From BJ22 sp021298375 (GTDB taxonomy: Bacteria; Planctomycetota; Planctomycetia; Pirellulales; Pirellulaceae), in contig JBKDOL010000107.1 of assembly GCA_046343015.1 (NCBI GenBank), forward strand, positions 20,969 to 84,968: a stretch of DNA of 64,000 bases. Direction: 5' to 3'. The notes under the pieces were generated by a model. The model was not told where the DNA came from, did not search any database, and saw nothing but the letters and a program-made list of their open reading frames with translations. Every line of letters starts with the position of its first letter. The stretch's first letter is position 1. Shown piece after piece: positions 1-8,067 of the stretch. The position numbers and the translations under genes were made by a program.

Positions 1-248
1 TTAATTTTCAGGTAATCACCCAGAATGATCACGCCGACGCTGGTTTCCTCGAGGTTGAAGGCCAGCCCGATAATGCCACCGGGGAACTCGACCATTTCGC
101 CAGCCGCGACGTTAGTCAGGCCGTGAACCCGGGCGATACCGTCACCGACTTCCAACACGGTACCGACTTCGCGAACGTCGATTTGACTCTCGAACTGCGC
201 GATTTCCTGTTGAATTACCGAAGCAATTTCATCAGCGCTAATCTTCAT
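1..248 (-). CDS. atpA: ATP synthase F1 subunit alpha, N-terminal part (cut by window edge)
   Basis: Encodes the non-catalytic nucleotide-binding subunit of the F1 head of ATP synthase. Only the first 82 or so residues are inside the window; the family is normally about 500 residues, so the Walker motifs lie beyond the left edge. The visible part has the typical N-terminal helix (MKISADEIASVIQ) followed by the beta-barrel crown with VGDGIARVHGL and EMVEFPGG. The ATG at 246-248 is preceded by GAGG seven bases upstream. It is the last gene visible in a leftward atp operon and lies 241 bases after atpH, a longer gap than usual, which holds a strong stem-loop at 401-434. Identity is secure from the sequence and the context. 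Confidence 0.96.
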   Translation of the reverse strand, partial: MKISADEIASVIQQEIAQFESQIDVREVGTVLEVGDGIARVHGLTNVAAGEMVEFPGGIIGLAFNLEETSVGVIILGDYLKI

Positions 249-400
249 CCGACAACCTCGAATTGGGTTTTAAGTTGTGAGTTGATTGTTTCTGTTCTGG
301 TTGCCGAATCGACGTGTTTCGTAAAGGGCAACCGTACGTTTTTCAGCGGGATAGGGATCCCGAATTTTTTCTCAATCGCCGATGACCGTCCCAAGCCCCG

Positions 401-434
401 GTTCGCTTTGGCTCGTGCGAGCCAAACGTCGAAC
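401..434 (-). promoter_or_regulatory. Stem-loop in the atpH-atpA spacer
   Basis: A perfect 9-bp inverted repeat, TTTGGCTCG then a 2-base loop then CGAGCCAAA (407-426), is flanked by an outer GTTCG/CGAAC pair (401-405, 430-434). No T-run follows on either strand, so it does not look like an intrinsic terminator. As RNA it could affect processing or stability of the atp message between delta and alpha; that role is inference. Confidence 0.5.
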
Positions 435-489
435 AGGCGAGGATTCCGGCAAGGATTCCCGCGGGCGGGGCGCAACTCCGGCGAGGGTG

Positions 490-1116
490 TTAGCCCGCAT
501 CCGTAGCGAACCGATCCAGGGAACCTCGAATCGAGTCAGCAATTCGAGCCGCGGTCTTGGCCCGAACTTGATTCAACTGGTTAGCGACACTTGCGTCATA
601 AACGGTATCACCAACGCGGACAACCACACCGCCGATGATCGAATCATCGAGCTTGGTTTCGATCCGGACTTGTTTACCGAGCAACTTTCCAAGTCGCTCG
701 GCCAATTTTCCTTGAGCTGTTTCAGAGAGCGGGCTGGCGGTCGTGACGGTAGCCTTGACTTGTCCAGTGACCTCGTCGAACAACTTGATCGCGGCTTGGC
801 GAATAGCGGGCAACGCAGAGAAGCGGCCGCGTTTCACCAAAACGAGCAGGAAGTTTAAAAACTCGCGGCTGGCCTTGCCTTCGAGAGCCTTCCGCAAGAT
901 CCGTTCCTTGTCAGCCTCGGGCATGCGGGGGGCGACGAGAACTTGAGCCAGTTTAGGCAGCTGCTGCAGGCAATCATCAAACGCCGCCAGTTCACCGACC
1001 AAGTCGGCAGCCCGACCTTGTGCTTGCCCGACGCCGAGCAAGGCTCGCGCGTAGACTTCACCGACCTGCTGAGCTGTCGTGTCGAAAACCGTCGGGATTT
1101 TGGTGACCTTTTCCAT
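490..1116 (-). CDS. atpH: ATP synthase F1 subunit delta
   Basis: Delta subunit (OSCP homologue), which links the peripheral stalk b subunits to the top of the F1 head. At 208 residues it is slightly longer than the usual 175-185. The N-terminal six-helix domain is recognisable (AQQVGEVYARALLGVGQAQG), and the conserved C-terminal segment of the family is present near residues 160-190 (LDDSIIGGVVVRVGDTVYDASV, here split by its turn at GG). ATG start at 1114-1116; no strong Shine-Dalgarno sequence is seen. It sits between atpF and atpA in the operon. The spacer from atpF is almost 500 bases, whereas these genes often touch or overlap in other bacteria. Confidence 0.95.
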   Translation of the reverse strand: MEKVTKIPTVFDTTAQQVGEVYARALLGVGQAQGRAADLVGELAAFDDCLQQLPKLAQVLVAPRMPEADKERILRKALEGKASREFLNFLLVLVKRGRFSALPAIRQAAIKLFDEVTGQVKATVTTASPLSETAQGKLAERLGKLLGKQVRIETKLDDSIIGGVVVRVGDTVYDASVANQLNQVRAKTAARIADSIRGSLDRFATDAG

Positions 1117-1613
1117 CGACTCAAGCTTTCAAGTACGTTTCCAGACGCAGGCTCTGGCGATCGCGGCCGGGACGCCGACGGTGTTCGCTCAAAATTGGCT
1201 GCGTGCCTTCAGTTCTCACCAAGTTCATCTTCAGGGCATGAGGTCGCATGTCGGAGCGTCGTTCAACCCAGCCCGCCGCGACGGGCTTGGAAAGCGGCAG
1301 TTGGAAAGCTGCGGAGCGAATGGGGGGCGACCTCACTGGCTGCCTCACCGATGACCCCAAACAACTTCGCCGAACAATTTCGCCTTGCAAACCGTTTGCG
1401 AACTTCGCTTCTACATCCGCTTGCTGGCGCAAATTGCTCCCAACTCGCGAACAACTTTTTCCGCAGACCTGGCCAACAATGAAAAGGCCATTGACTGCCC
1501 ACTCCAAATATCCGTCACCCAGCCAACTCCGAATCCCAAGGAGTTCGCCGGGGAACCAGCGATTGGGAGAGGAGCAGGGGGCAAGGCCAGGTCCAGCGAT
1601 TCAACAACCTGAA
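1117..1613. other. Long atpF-atpH spacer, no gene seen
   Basis: 497 bases between two genes that are usually adjacent. A leftward open frame of 128 codons (1121-1507) fills part of it, but its composition is Arg/Ser/Gly-rich and shadow-like, it resembles no family I know, and no convincing ribosome-binding site was found. There is a short inverted repeat GCCCG/CGGGC near 1270-1285. I cannot assign a function. Confidence 0.5.
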
Positions 1614-2165
1614 TCAGGCGCCTTTGACAAAACGGTCAATGGAGTCGTTGATCAGGTTTTGATGATCAGCGTCCTTCAAAGACCGACCAACAATTTTTCC
1701 AGCCAAGCCAACCGCCGCATCGGCGCTCTTCTGCGCCAGCTCGCGGACGGCGGCATCCTTGGCAGCTCGGATGTCGGCAACCGCGCGTTGTCGCTGCTGC
1801 TCGGCTTCCGCTGCTGCTTCTGCCAAAATCCGCTCTTTGGCGGTGACGGCATCTTTCCGGGCTTCGGCCAGAATGTCGTTTGCCTGTTGCGTGACAGAAG
1901 CCAGCTTCTGTTCGTACTCAGCCAAATTCTGCTTGGCTTCGTCGTACATTCGCTTGGCCCCATCGACCTGGTCGGAAATCGTTTTTTCACGCTTTTCCAA
2001 ACCAGCGAGGATTGGCTTCCAAGCAAATTTCGTCAGGACAAATAACAAGCCGACGAAAACCAAAAAGGTGAAAATGGCGAGGTCCGGGCTGAACTCCATG
2101 GCATTAGGCTTGCCATGAGCTTCCTCCGCGGCTGCGGCCACACTCAACATCCAGACAGGATTCAT
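1614..2165 (-). CDS. atpF: ATP synthase F0 subunit b
   Basis: Peripheral stalk subunit b: one membrane span followed by a long helical coiled-coil dimerising stalk. The start is taken as the ATG at 2163-2165 because GAGG lies seven bases upstream and the protein then begins MNPVWMLSVAAAAEE; a longer open frame to 2273 adds a Cys/Arg-rich segment that does not look real. The protein is 183 residues. The membrane span is near residues 30-50 (AIFTFLVFVGLLFVLTKFAWKP), followed by Ala/Glu/Gln/Arg-rich helix to the end. The short N-terminal hydrophobic stretch before the span could be a cleavable leader, as in some planctomycete b subunits (inference). Confidence 0.95.
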   Translation of the reverse strand: MNPVWMLSVAAAAEEAHGKPNAMEFSPDLAIFTFLVFVGLLFVLTKFAWKPILAGLEKREKTISDQVDGAKRMYDEAKQNLAEYEQKLASVTQQANDILAEARKDAVTAKERILAEAAAEAEQQRQRAVADIRAAKDAAVRELAQKSADAAVGLAGKIVGRSLKDADHQNLINDSIDRFVKGA

Positions 2166-2289
2166 CTTCGACCTCGTCAATCGCTTACGTGGTTTGTCGC
2201 CATCAGGAGCTTTGGCACGGGAACCGCCGAGGCAAACAGCACTCGCGTGTCCCGGGCAGCCCAGCCCCATCAACGCCGGTCCAAGTCAA

Positions 2290-2580
2290 TCACTTGATCA
2301 AGACCAGCAGCAACGCGAAGAACGCGGCACCTTCGATCAGAGCCGCCGAAATAATCATCGCGGTCTGAATTTTGGCAGCCATTTCAGGCTGGCGGGCCAT
2401 GCTTTCGCAGGCCGAGCCACCGATCCGCCCAATGCCGAGAGCAGCTCCGAGAACCGCCAGACCGGCACCAATCAATCCGATCCCGGGAACCGCAGGACCG
2501 GCAACGGCGTCTTGAGCCATCAAAGGCGAGCCGACCAGGGACAGACCAACAGCAGTGACGAACATTGCCAATCGGGACAT
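2290..2580 (-). CDS. atpE: ATP synthase F0 subunit c
   Basis: Proton-carrying subunit of the membrane rotor ring. The 96-residue protein is longer than the usual 70-80 because of an N-terminal extension that reads as a signal peptide (MSRLAMFVTAVGLSLVGSPLMAQ). The mature hairpin has the Gly-rich first helix (GLIGAGLAVLGAALGIG), the polar loop ARQP, and the second helix with the ion-binding Glu in SAALIEGAAFF. The residues after this Glu are Gly-Ala-Ala rather than the Ser/Thr seen in sodium-binding rings, so proton coupling is more likely (inference). GGAG lies upstream of the ATG at 2578-2580. It lies between atpB and atpF. Confidence 0.97.
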   Translation of the reverse strand: MSRLAMFVTAVGLSLVGSPLMAQDAVAGPAVPGIGLIGAGLAVLGAALGIGRIGGSACESMARQPEMAAKIQTAMIISAALIEGAAFFALLLVLIK

Positions 2581-2644
2581 CTACAAATCTCCATCAAAAA
2601 AAGGTGGATCAGTTTTGAACCAGGACTCGCGCGAGCGACCGTTT

Positions 2645-3589
2645 CTAGTGAGCGTGTTGGGCCGAGCCAATAAACAACGCGGCCAAGAACGTGAAGACGT
2701 ACGCTTGCAGGAACGCGACAAACAACTCCAACAAACTGAGTGCGAGCGAAGCAGCCCAGACGACCGGGGCAACACCCCAGATCAGATAGGTACCCCAAAC
2801 GACACCGATAAAGCCAGCGAACACGGCCAAGACCAAGTGGCCGGCAAACATGTTGGCAAACAACCGAACGCAGAGCACGCCGTGTTTGACCAACAAGCCA
2901 AAAATCTCAATCAACCAGATGCCCGGCACGAGCACGGCAGCCATCCAAGGAGGCAAATCCATGTGCGGGACTTGAGCTTTCAAGAAGCCGACCACGCCCA
3001 TCTTCTTCATGCCGGAACCGACAACGACCGCAAAGGTGACCAATGCGAACACGGCGGTCACCGCCAAAGCTCCGGTCGCCGAGCCCATGAACGGGATCAT
3101 GCCGAACAGGTTCAAGATCAAAATAAAGAAGAACAGGGTCAGCAGAAACGGCATGAAGCGATCCGCGTCATGCTTGCCGATTGCGGGCCGAGCAACTTCG
3201 TCGCGGATAAAAAGCACAAACGACTCGAGCAGATTCCAAACGCGGCCCGAAGGCTTGGCTCCGGTCGCGACCCGCTGGGCGAGCCATCCAAAAACCAAGA
3301 CCAGAAGAACTGCACCCAGCAGTTCCAGAACCATGAACTTAGTGACTTGTCCTGTAATCACCGGATACCCGGAGATCGTCAGCAGCGGCTCGGTGCCACC
3401 GAATTTCGGCAACTGCCAATGAGTCCCCAGAAACCGGGGGACTTCAAAGAATTTCGCATCCTGGACGTGTTCAAACAAATGGCCGGTGTCGAAGTAATGC
3501 TTCATCCGCTCGACCATGGTCGAACCGCCAGCGGCATGCTCAGCTGCGTTTGCTGCGGCATCAGTTGTTTTGTCGTCGAGCCAAATCAC
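2645..3589 (-). CDS. atpB: ATP synthase F0 subunit a
   Basis: Stator channel subunit of F0 that passes protons to the c-ring. 314 residues with at least five membrane segments. The essential arginine lies in VRLFANMFAGH, the family signature, near residue 245, and the C-terminal helix ends with LQAYVFTFLAALFIG. An earlier segment, FFFILILNLFGMIPFMGSAT, matches the conserved N-L-x-G-x-I-P motif. It is transcribed leftwards, with atpE 64 bases downstream. Upstream lies a 616-base spacer separating it from the atpI-like gene, a gap that is unusual for an atp operon. Confidence 0.97.
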   Translation of the reverse strand: MIWLDDKTTDAAANAAEHAAGGSTMVERMKHYFDTGHLFEHVQDAKFFEVPRFLGTHWQLPKFGGTEPLLTISGYPVITGQVTKFMVLELLGAVLLVLVFGWLAQRVATGAKPSGRVWNLLESFVLFIRDEVARPAIGKHDADRFMPFLLTLFFFILILNLFGMIPFMGSATGALAVTAVFALVTFAVVVGSGMKKMGVVGFLKAQVPHMDLPPWMAAVLVPGIWLIEIFGLLVKHGVLCVRLFANMFAGHLVLAVFAGFIGVVWGTYLIWGVAPVVWAASLALSLLELFVAFLQAYVFTFLAALFIGSAQHAH

Positions 3590-4205
3590 AAGCCAACTCC
3601 TGGAGAGAACCCCTGCAAGTCAGGACCCAACCATCCCAGCAAAAAACCATCCAGCCGAAACTGGAGAAGCGGCAGGTCGCAAGCCAACCCGCAATTTCCT
3701 TGTTCGAAAGACAACTTCCCTCGCTGAGTCGTCGGCAAACAATTCGACCGGATGCACGAGCTTGCGTGAACAGTCACCCCGCAGCCCCGTTAACCCACTT
3801 CGAAACCTGTTCGAAAACGATTCACCCAACCGACATCCAGCGAGAGGCTAATCTACCCAGCGGACACTCAAAACTCGCACGCCTGTGGGAAATCCCGGGC
3901 AATTGCGATGCCCTCCGCCAGCGACAAGGCCATGCCCTCCGCCAGCGACACAAGGCCATGCCCTCCGCCAGCGACAAGTGAGAAGCAACAGGAACTTTGG
4001 GAGAGCGTCAAACATCGCCCGTTCCTTCGACTTTCAACCCGTTCCTTCGGCTTTCAAATCGTGCAACTTTCAAATCGCGCGACCCAAACGCCAATCCGAA
4101 CTGCAGCTGCGAACCTAGCCCAACCTCTCACCCCAGACCTCATCCCCCCGGACCCAATCCCGCTCGGGCTCCGAGCAGGGAGCCGTTACTCCGCCAACTG
4201 GGCGG
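3590..4205. other. Spacer between atpI-like gene and atpB, no gene seen
   Basis: 616 bases without a supportable gene on either strand. It holds a direct-repeat array (3908-3978) and, at about 4020-4080, loosely repeated CTTTCAA-containing phrases. A second promoter for atpB and the genes after it could lie here, but I cannot point to a convincing -35/-10 pair. Confidence 0.5.
3908..3978. repeat. Direct repeat, three copies of a 21-bp core
   Basis: The core ATGCCCTCCGCCAGCGACA occurs at 3908, 3932 and 3958, separated by AAGGCC-type linkers (units of 24, 26 and 21 bases). It is non-coding and one of many short tandem arrays in the window. Confidence 0.85.
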
Positions 4206-4691
4206 TTACTCCGGCAACTGCTTGCCGGCCGTCGCAAAAGTCAGTCCAAGGGAAACGAGATACGCGGTGATGATGCTTCCCGCATTCGTTTGATTGAGAA
4301 GTGGAAAAATGTAGTTGTCAATCGTCAGCAATGCGAGAAGGGGCGCAAATGTGCGACAAAATGCCGCCAAACTCAGCCTCGCGAGCCCCTGTTCGGGGCC
4401 GCGCGGAATGTGCTGAAAAATGACTGCGAGACAGTGGGAAAAACCGAAGACCAGAACCGTCGCCGACAACTCTCGCCAGCCGCCGCTCCAACCGGGCCGC
4501 GCCCCGACCGCGGAGCCGAGCAGGAGCAGGCCCGCAAACCCGAGCGCCCCGAGCAAGAACTCTGGGCTGAGTCGCCTGAGTAGCCACACCCAATGCCGAA
4601 CATTTGCGGCTTTTGAGCCCATCTCAGGTGGAGCGGGATTGGTACCGGGCTGATTTTCGTTCAGAGATGGCTCATTTTCGTTCAGAGACAT
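4206..4691 (-). CDS. AtpI-like membrane protein of the ATP synthase operon
   Basis: 161-residue integral membrane protein with about four hydrophobic segments (EFLLGALGFAGLLLLGSAVG, LSATVLVFGFSHCLAVIF, FAPLLALLTIDNYIFPLL, ITAYLVSLGLTFATAG). Its place between an AtpZ-type gene and atpB corresponds to the atpI (uncB-upstream, i) position, where the product helps c-ring assembly or cation handling in other bacteria. Sequence similarity to AtpI is weak by eye, so the assignment rests mainly on position. The gene overlaps the 3' end of the upstream AtpZ gene by 20 bases, suggesting translational coupling. The N-terminus contains a 7-residue duplication (SLNENEP, SLNENQP), also visible as a DNA direct repeat. 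Confidence 0.7.
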   Translation of the reverse strand: MSLNENEPSLNENQPGTNPAPPEMGSKAANVRHWVWLLRRLSPEFLLGALGFAGLLLLGSAVGARPGWSGGWRELSATVLVFGFSHCLAVIFQHIPRGPEQGLARLSLAAFCRTFAPLLALLTIDNYIFPLLNQTNAGSIITAYLVSLGLTFATAGKQLPE

Positions 4692-4965
4692 CGTCCTCCG
4701 CTCCCGCGTCGCGAGCTATTTTCATCAGTTGCCAACCGCCGGCGAACATCCCGAATCCGAAGCCGAGCAGAGTGAGGAGGTAGCCAAGTCCGTAACGTTG
4801 GTCGAGCCAGTAACCGAGCAGCGGCGGAAGCCCGAAGGAGAGCCCGGCGGTCGTGATCCGCGCGACCCAATCCATTGCTTTTGCCATGGGAGCCCGGTCG
4901 TCGTGGTTCGACTCGCTCTCACCGTTCCGTTGAACTTCGCCGCGATTTTCTGACTCGCCAACCAT
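4672..4965 (-). CDS. AtpZ/AtpI family protein
   Basis: 97-residue protein with two membrane helices, matching the AtpZ/AtpI (AtpQ-like) family: the segment ARITTAGLSFGLPPLLGYWLD carries the conserved G-x-G/P-x-x-x-G-x-x-x-D pattern, and the second helix is LLTLLGFGFGMFAGGWQLM. Family members usually lead atp operons and are linked to cation uptake or F0 assembly. It is the first gene of this operon, so the operon promoter should lie just upstream, in 4966-5300. It overlaps the following atpI-like gene by 20 bases. Confidence 0.8.
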   Translation of the reverse strand: MVGESENRGEVQRNGESESNHDDRAPMAKAMDWVARITTAGLSFGLPPLLGYWLDQRYGLGYLLTLLGFGFGMFAGGWQLMKIARDAGAEDDVSERK

Positions 4966-5328
4966 GCTTCACCCGTCGGAGTAAACTCGTTCTGCCCGCG
5001 GCAGCATAACCCATGGAACGGCCTTCACAACAAGCCCGGCGGGGGAAACGAAAGAGGCATGGCGGGTCCCGGATGGCGATCGCCCCCTCCGGCCGGACGC
5101 GGGAAGGGAGGGTTGGGGCGGGTTCGGCAGGCAGGCTTCGGGCGAGGAATGCTGAGCAATCCAGCCGACAGCCTTTGCGGTGGCATTCGAAGAATCCCGA
5201 GCGAAACAGCCTTCCAAGCCACCAGGCCGAGAAGCAAAAGATTTATCACAAAGTTTTTATATTCACCCTTAACACGACAAAAGTCCCGTTAGCGTGATTT
5301 TTTCTACCATTAGACCTTCCGTTTCAAT

Positions 5329-5357
5329 TTGTGAAAAACCGCTATTTAAGTTACAAT
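5329..5357 (+). promoter_or_regulatory. Sigma-70-like promoter candidate
   Basis: TTGTGA (5329-5334), a 17-base spacer, then TACAAT (5352-5357), inside the most AT-rich stretch of the region. Each hexamer differs from consensus by one or two bases. No gene follows closely. Confidence 0.45.
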
Positions 5358-5628
5358 CGGACTCGTTCCAAAATCGCGCTGCGTGAGGGAGTTTGACCCA
5401 AGGCGTACGCCGACGGCGAAGGGCAAAAGCCCTCTACCACAGCAGGATGGCGGACAACTCAAAATGTGGGTGTTGAAGTTTTTTGGCTGCATCACCCGAG
5501 GTCTTTTTTTGACCATTTTGCTGGCTGGTAACCCAACTGGGACTTTGGAATTGAGCTTGGAATAACGAATTTCAAGTTGCCGAAGTCGGGTAACAAAAGG
5601 CCTGAGTGAGGAATCCGAGACTGGAATT

Positions 5629-5658
5629 CCGAGCCAGGGGCCTCCGAGCCAGGGGCCT
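5629..5658. repeat. 15-bp tandem duplication
   Basis: Two exact adjacent copies of CCGAGCCAGGGGCCT in non-coding DNA. Confidence 0.85.
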
Positions 5659-6281
5659 GAGGAATCGGGTCAGCGGGTGGGATTGAAAGCTCCATTTGAG
5701 TTGTCTTACTTCCCCGGCGGGTTTGCTTCCCCAGCGGAAGCTTCCCAGCAGGGGAGGGTGGTGGCGCGATTTTCAGCTGCCAGAAGAACCGTTTTTGGCT
5801 GGAGTTCGAACTCAAAAGCTTTTTCCTTGGACTGGCTCAGCGGACCCGCTCCGTGATTGCCGTCCCAGGGAACGAGGCTGTGGGGACGCGGACTGGTTGC
5901 CACGACTGATGAAGGCTGCGGCTGAGATTCCCCACGTTTCATTGTCCAGCAGAACTGACGGAACTACTGGTTTCGTGCAGTTTCAGGGATCGGGCTTTAG
6001 TGGTGCGCCGGTAACGAGCGCGCAACCGGAGTCGAGCCAACTGGGCAAATGATTTGGGACCCGGGAGTGGGAAACCGGTGGTCCAGCACAGCGAGCCGCA
6101 GTTGGTTTGTGAGGGCGGGATCCACAGGTGAGCGATCGCGAGATGCGGTTTGCCGACAGGGCAGGCTGGCTTGTGATCCCGATGGGTTCTGTATCGGCGA
6201 AGGATCGTCCCGAGTGGAATTCGGAGCAGGCCTGGTGCAACTTCGCATCAGAGGCACTTTGTTCAAAGGGAGGATTCTGTT

Positions 6282-7757
6282 TTGGTTACGCTCAATAATC
6301 TCCGGTCCCAATCTTCGAAGGACCTTGCCAAGTTTGCCCGCAGTGAAGGCATTCCCGGCTGGCACAACATGCGGAAAGAGCAGCTGATTCAAGCGCTCAC
6401 TCGACTGCTGAAGCGTCGCGGCCAACCGAGCGCCGGGCTTCGCTCGGCGGCAGTAAACACCAAAACGGCAACTGGGGCCAAAGCTGCGAGCCCACACAAG
6501 GCTGTTGTCTCTAAGGCGGTTGTCTCTAAGGCGGTTGTCTCGAAAGCTGCGGGCTCCAGAGTTGCCGGCTCGAAAGTAGCGGAAGTTTCCAAGAGCGTGG
6601 CGCACAAGCCTGGAGTTCCGGCGAAGGCTGGAGTTCCGGCAAAAGCGATTTCACCCAAATCTTCACCTGCCGTTGGCGTCGGGAACAGCAAGCCGACGGC
6701 AAGCCGACCGATGGCCAAAGGGGCCGGCGTTTCGGGGACTTCGGCGAAAGCTCCTGCGGTTCCGGCTCGGCCAGTGGCCGCATCTCAAAAGCCTTCTGTC
6801 GACAAGTCCGCGGCGATTGTGCGCAAGCCGCTGCGTACGGCAGAGCCGGCCGAGCCGGCAGTTGAATCGCGAATTCCCACGGCGGTTGGCATGAGGATGC
6901 AGCAGGAGTCGCTCGAGCGTGAGCGGTTGAAAAACTTGGCGCTCACTGCCTCGCTGAACAAAGACAAGCACTCGGTATCCAAAGACCGGGTCGTGCTAAT
7001 CGTTCGCGATTCCTACTGGCTGCAGGCTTACTGGGAAGTGACAGAGCAGACTGTCCGTCGGGCCCGCACGGCGCTGGAGAAGCATTGGCGAGGCGCGGTT
7101 CCGGTGCTGCGACTGTTCGAGTTTACCGACGACGACGATCAATTGCCCGAGAAGCCGATTCGGGACATTGAAGTGCACGGCGGCGTCGACACTTGGTTTA
7201 TCGACACCCACAATCCGCCCAAGTCTTATCGGGTTGCGATTGGATATGCGGCTCCGAACGGTCGCTTTTACATGATTGCCAAGAGCAACAAGGTAACGAC
7301 TCCGGTCCCCAGCGGCCATCGCGGAGCGGGCAATTGGGCTGACATTGCCCAGGATTGCGAAAACTTCTTCGCCCTCAGCGGCGGCTACACCGCTGACAAT
7401 GACGCTCGCGAGTTGCAGGAGGTGTTTGAGGAGAAGTTGCGTCGCCCGATGGCTCCGCTGAATCCCTCGAATGCGATTGTGATCGACCCGCGGCGTGAAT
7501 TTCAGTTTGAGGTTGATGCCCAGATGGTGGTCTACGGCGTTGCCGCTCCCGGTTCCAGCGTGACGCTGGCTGGTGAGCCGCTGAAAATCGACCCCGATGG
7601 GACCTTCTCTGTTCGCATGGACCTCCCCGACAAAAGACAGGTGCTGCCCGTCGTTGCCTGCTCGCGTGACGGAGCCCACCAACGGACGACGGTGCTTTCG
7701 ATTGAACGAAACACCAAGGTCATGGAACCGGTGAACATGGATATTGACGAACCCTAA
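6282..7757 (+). CDS. DUF4912 domain protein with N-terminal Rho-N-like domain
   Basis: 491 residues. The start is TTG at 6282, chosen because a strong GGGAGG Shine-Dalgarno lies eight bases upstream and the encoded N-terminus is a Rho N-terminal/SAP-like helical motif (residues about 3-42, KDLAKFARSEGIPGWHNMRK). Residues 50-195 are low-complexity Lys/Ala/Val/Pro/Ser-rich, with VVSKA repeated in tandem at DNA level (15-bp units near 6500-6545). The DUF4912 domain follows (about 220-400: VLIVRDSYWLQAYWEVTE, then DTWFIDTHNPPKSYRVAIGY). A C-terminal beta-rich part resembles an Ig-like region. DUF4912 has no firmly established function; the N-terminal domain and basic linker suggest nucleic-acid contact (inference). 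A hairpin terminator candidate follows at 7791. Confidence 0.85.
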   Translation: MVTLNNLRSQSSKDLAKFARSEGIPGWHNMRKEQLIQALTRLLKRRGQPSAGLRSAAVNTKTATGAKAASPHKAVVSKAVVSKAVVSKAAGSRVAGSKVAEVSKSVAHKPGVPAKAGVPAKAISPKSSPAVGVGNSKPTASRPMAKGAGVSGTSAKAPAVPARPVAASQKPSVDKSAAIVRKPLRTAEPAEPAVESRIPTAVGMRMQQESLERERLKNLALTASLNKDKHSVSKDRVVLIVRDSYWLQAYWEVTEQTVRRARTALEKHWRGAVPVLRLFEFTDDDDQLPEKPIRDIEVHGGVDTWFIDTHNPPKSYRVAIGYAAPNGRFYMIAKSNKVTTPVPSGHRGAGNWADIAQDCENFFALSGGYTADNDARELQEVFEEKLRRPMAPLNPSNAIVIDPRREFQFEVDAQMVVYGVAAPGSSVTLAGEPLKIDPDGTFSVRMDLPDKRQVLPVVACSRDGAHQRTTVLSIERNTKVMEPVNMDIDEP

Positions 7758-7790
7758 ATCCGGTTTCAGTCTGAGCCTCGACGGCATTCA

Positions 7791-7826
7791 GGGGCAAGCT
7801 CTCGCGAGGGGGCTTGCCCTTTGTCG
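7791..7826 (+). terminator. Hairpin terminator candidate after the DUF4912 gene
   Basis: GGGCAAGC (7792-7799) pairs with GCTTGCCC (7812-7819) around a 12-base loop and is followed by TTTGTCGTT. The T-tract is short, so termination efficiency is uncertain. Confidence 0.5.
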
Positions 7827-7860
7827 TTGAATGGAGGGGTGCCTGGAGTGCAGCGCTTTT

Positions 7861-7928
7861 TATCCGCCGCTTTGTATCCGCCGCTTCTTGTCCAGCGCTT
7901 CGTGCCCAGCGCTTCGTGCCCAGCGCCG
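7861..7928. repeat. Imperfect 14-16 bp tandem array
   Basis: Successive units TATCCGCCGCTTTG, TATCCGCCGCTTCTTG, then CCAGCGCTTCGTGC twice and a partial copy. It occupies most of the 310-base spacer (7758-8067) before the ABC-F gene; nothing else was recognised there. Confidence 0.75.
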
Positions 7929-8067
7929 GGTCTGGCTACAGCTATCGGGTGCGAATTCGGGGCGGTGGCAGTCCGCTGAATTACAGGCGTTTAGCCCCCT
8001 TACCCGCAAACTGGCTTTTGGCGATCATGGAACTCGCCTTCCGAACTTTGTCTTTTCCCCCGCAGCC

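Larger units (their letters stand above)
4966..6281. other. 1.3-kb gene-poor region
   Basis: No open frame on either strand has plausible protein character. An AT-rich island at about 5215-5370 stands out and probably holds divergent promoters for the leftward atp operon and for rightward transcription. A good rightward sigma-70-like promoter is at 5329-5357. A T7 run at about 5504-5511 follows a weak GGGTG/CACCC pairing. The DUF4912 gene begins only 925 bases after that promoter, so either it has a long leader or a small RNA is encoded. Confidence 0.55.

Noticed and set aside
1121..1507. 128-codon frame in the atpF-atpH spacer
   Set aside because: Composition and lack of ribosome-binding site suggest chance; it ends just before atpH but resembles nothing known.
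2166..2273. N-terminal extension of atpF
   Set aside because: The added 36 residues are Cys/Arg/Gly-rich and the internal ATG at 2165 has a good GAGG.
2555..3727. 390-codon open frame on the plus strand opposite atpB
   Set aside because: Shadow of atpB and atpE; its Gln/Asp/His/Arg-rich translation matches no protein type.
5795..5815. tRNA-like GGAGTTCGAACTC
   Set aside because: It resembles a T-arm, but no acceptor stem, anticodon arm or D-arm could be placed around it.
7831..8067. N-terminal extension of the ABC-F protein
   Set aside because: This part is read from a tandem-repeat spacer and precedes the first conserved strand by 80 residues absent from the family.
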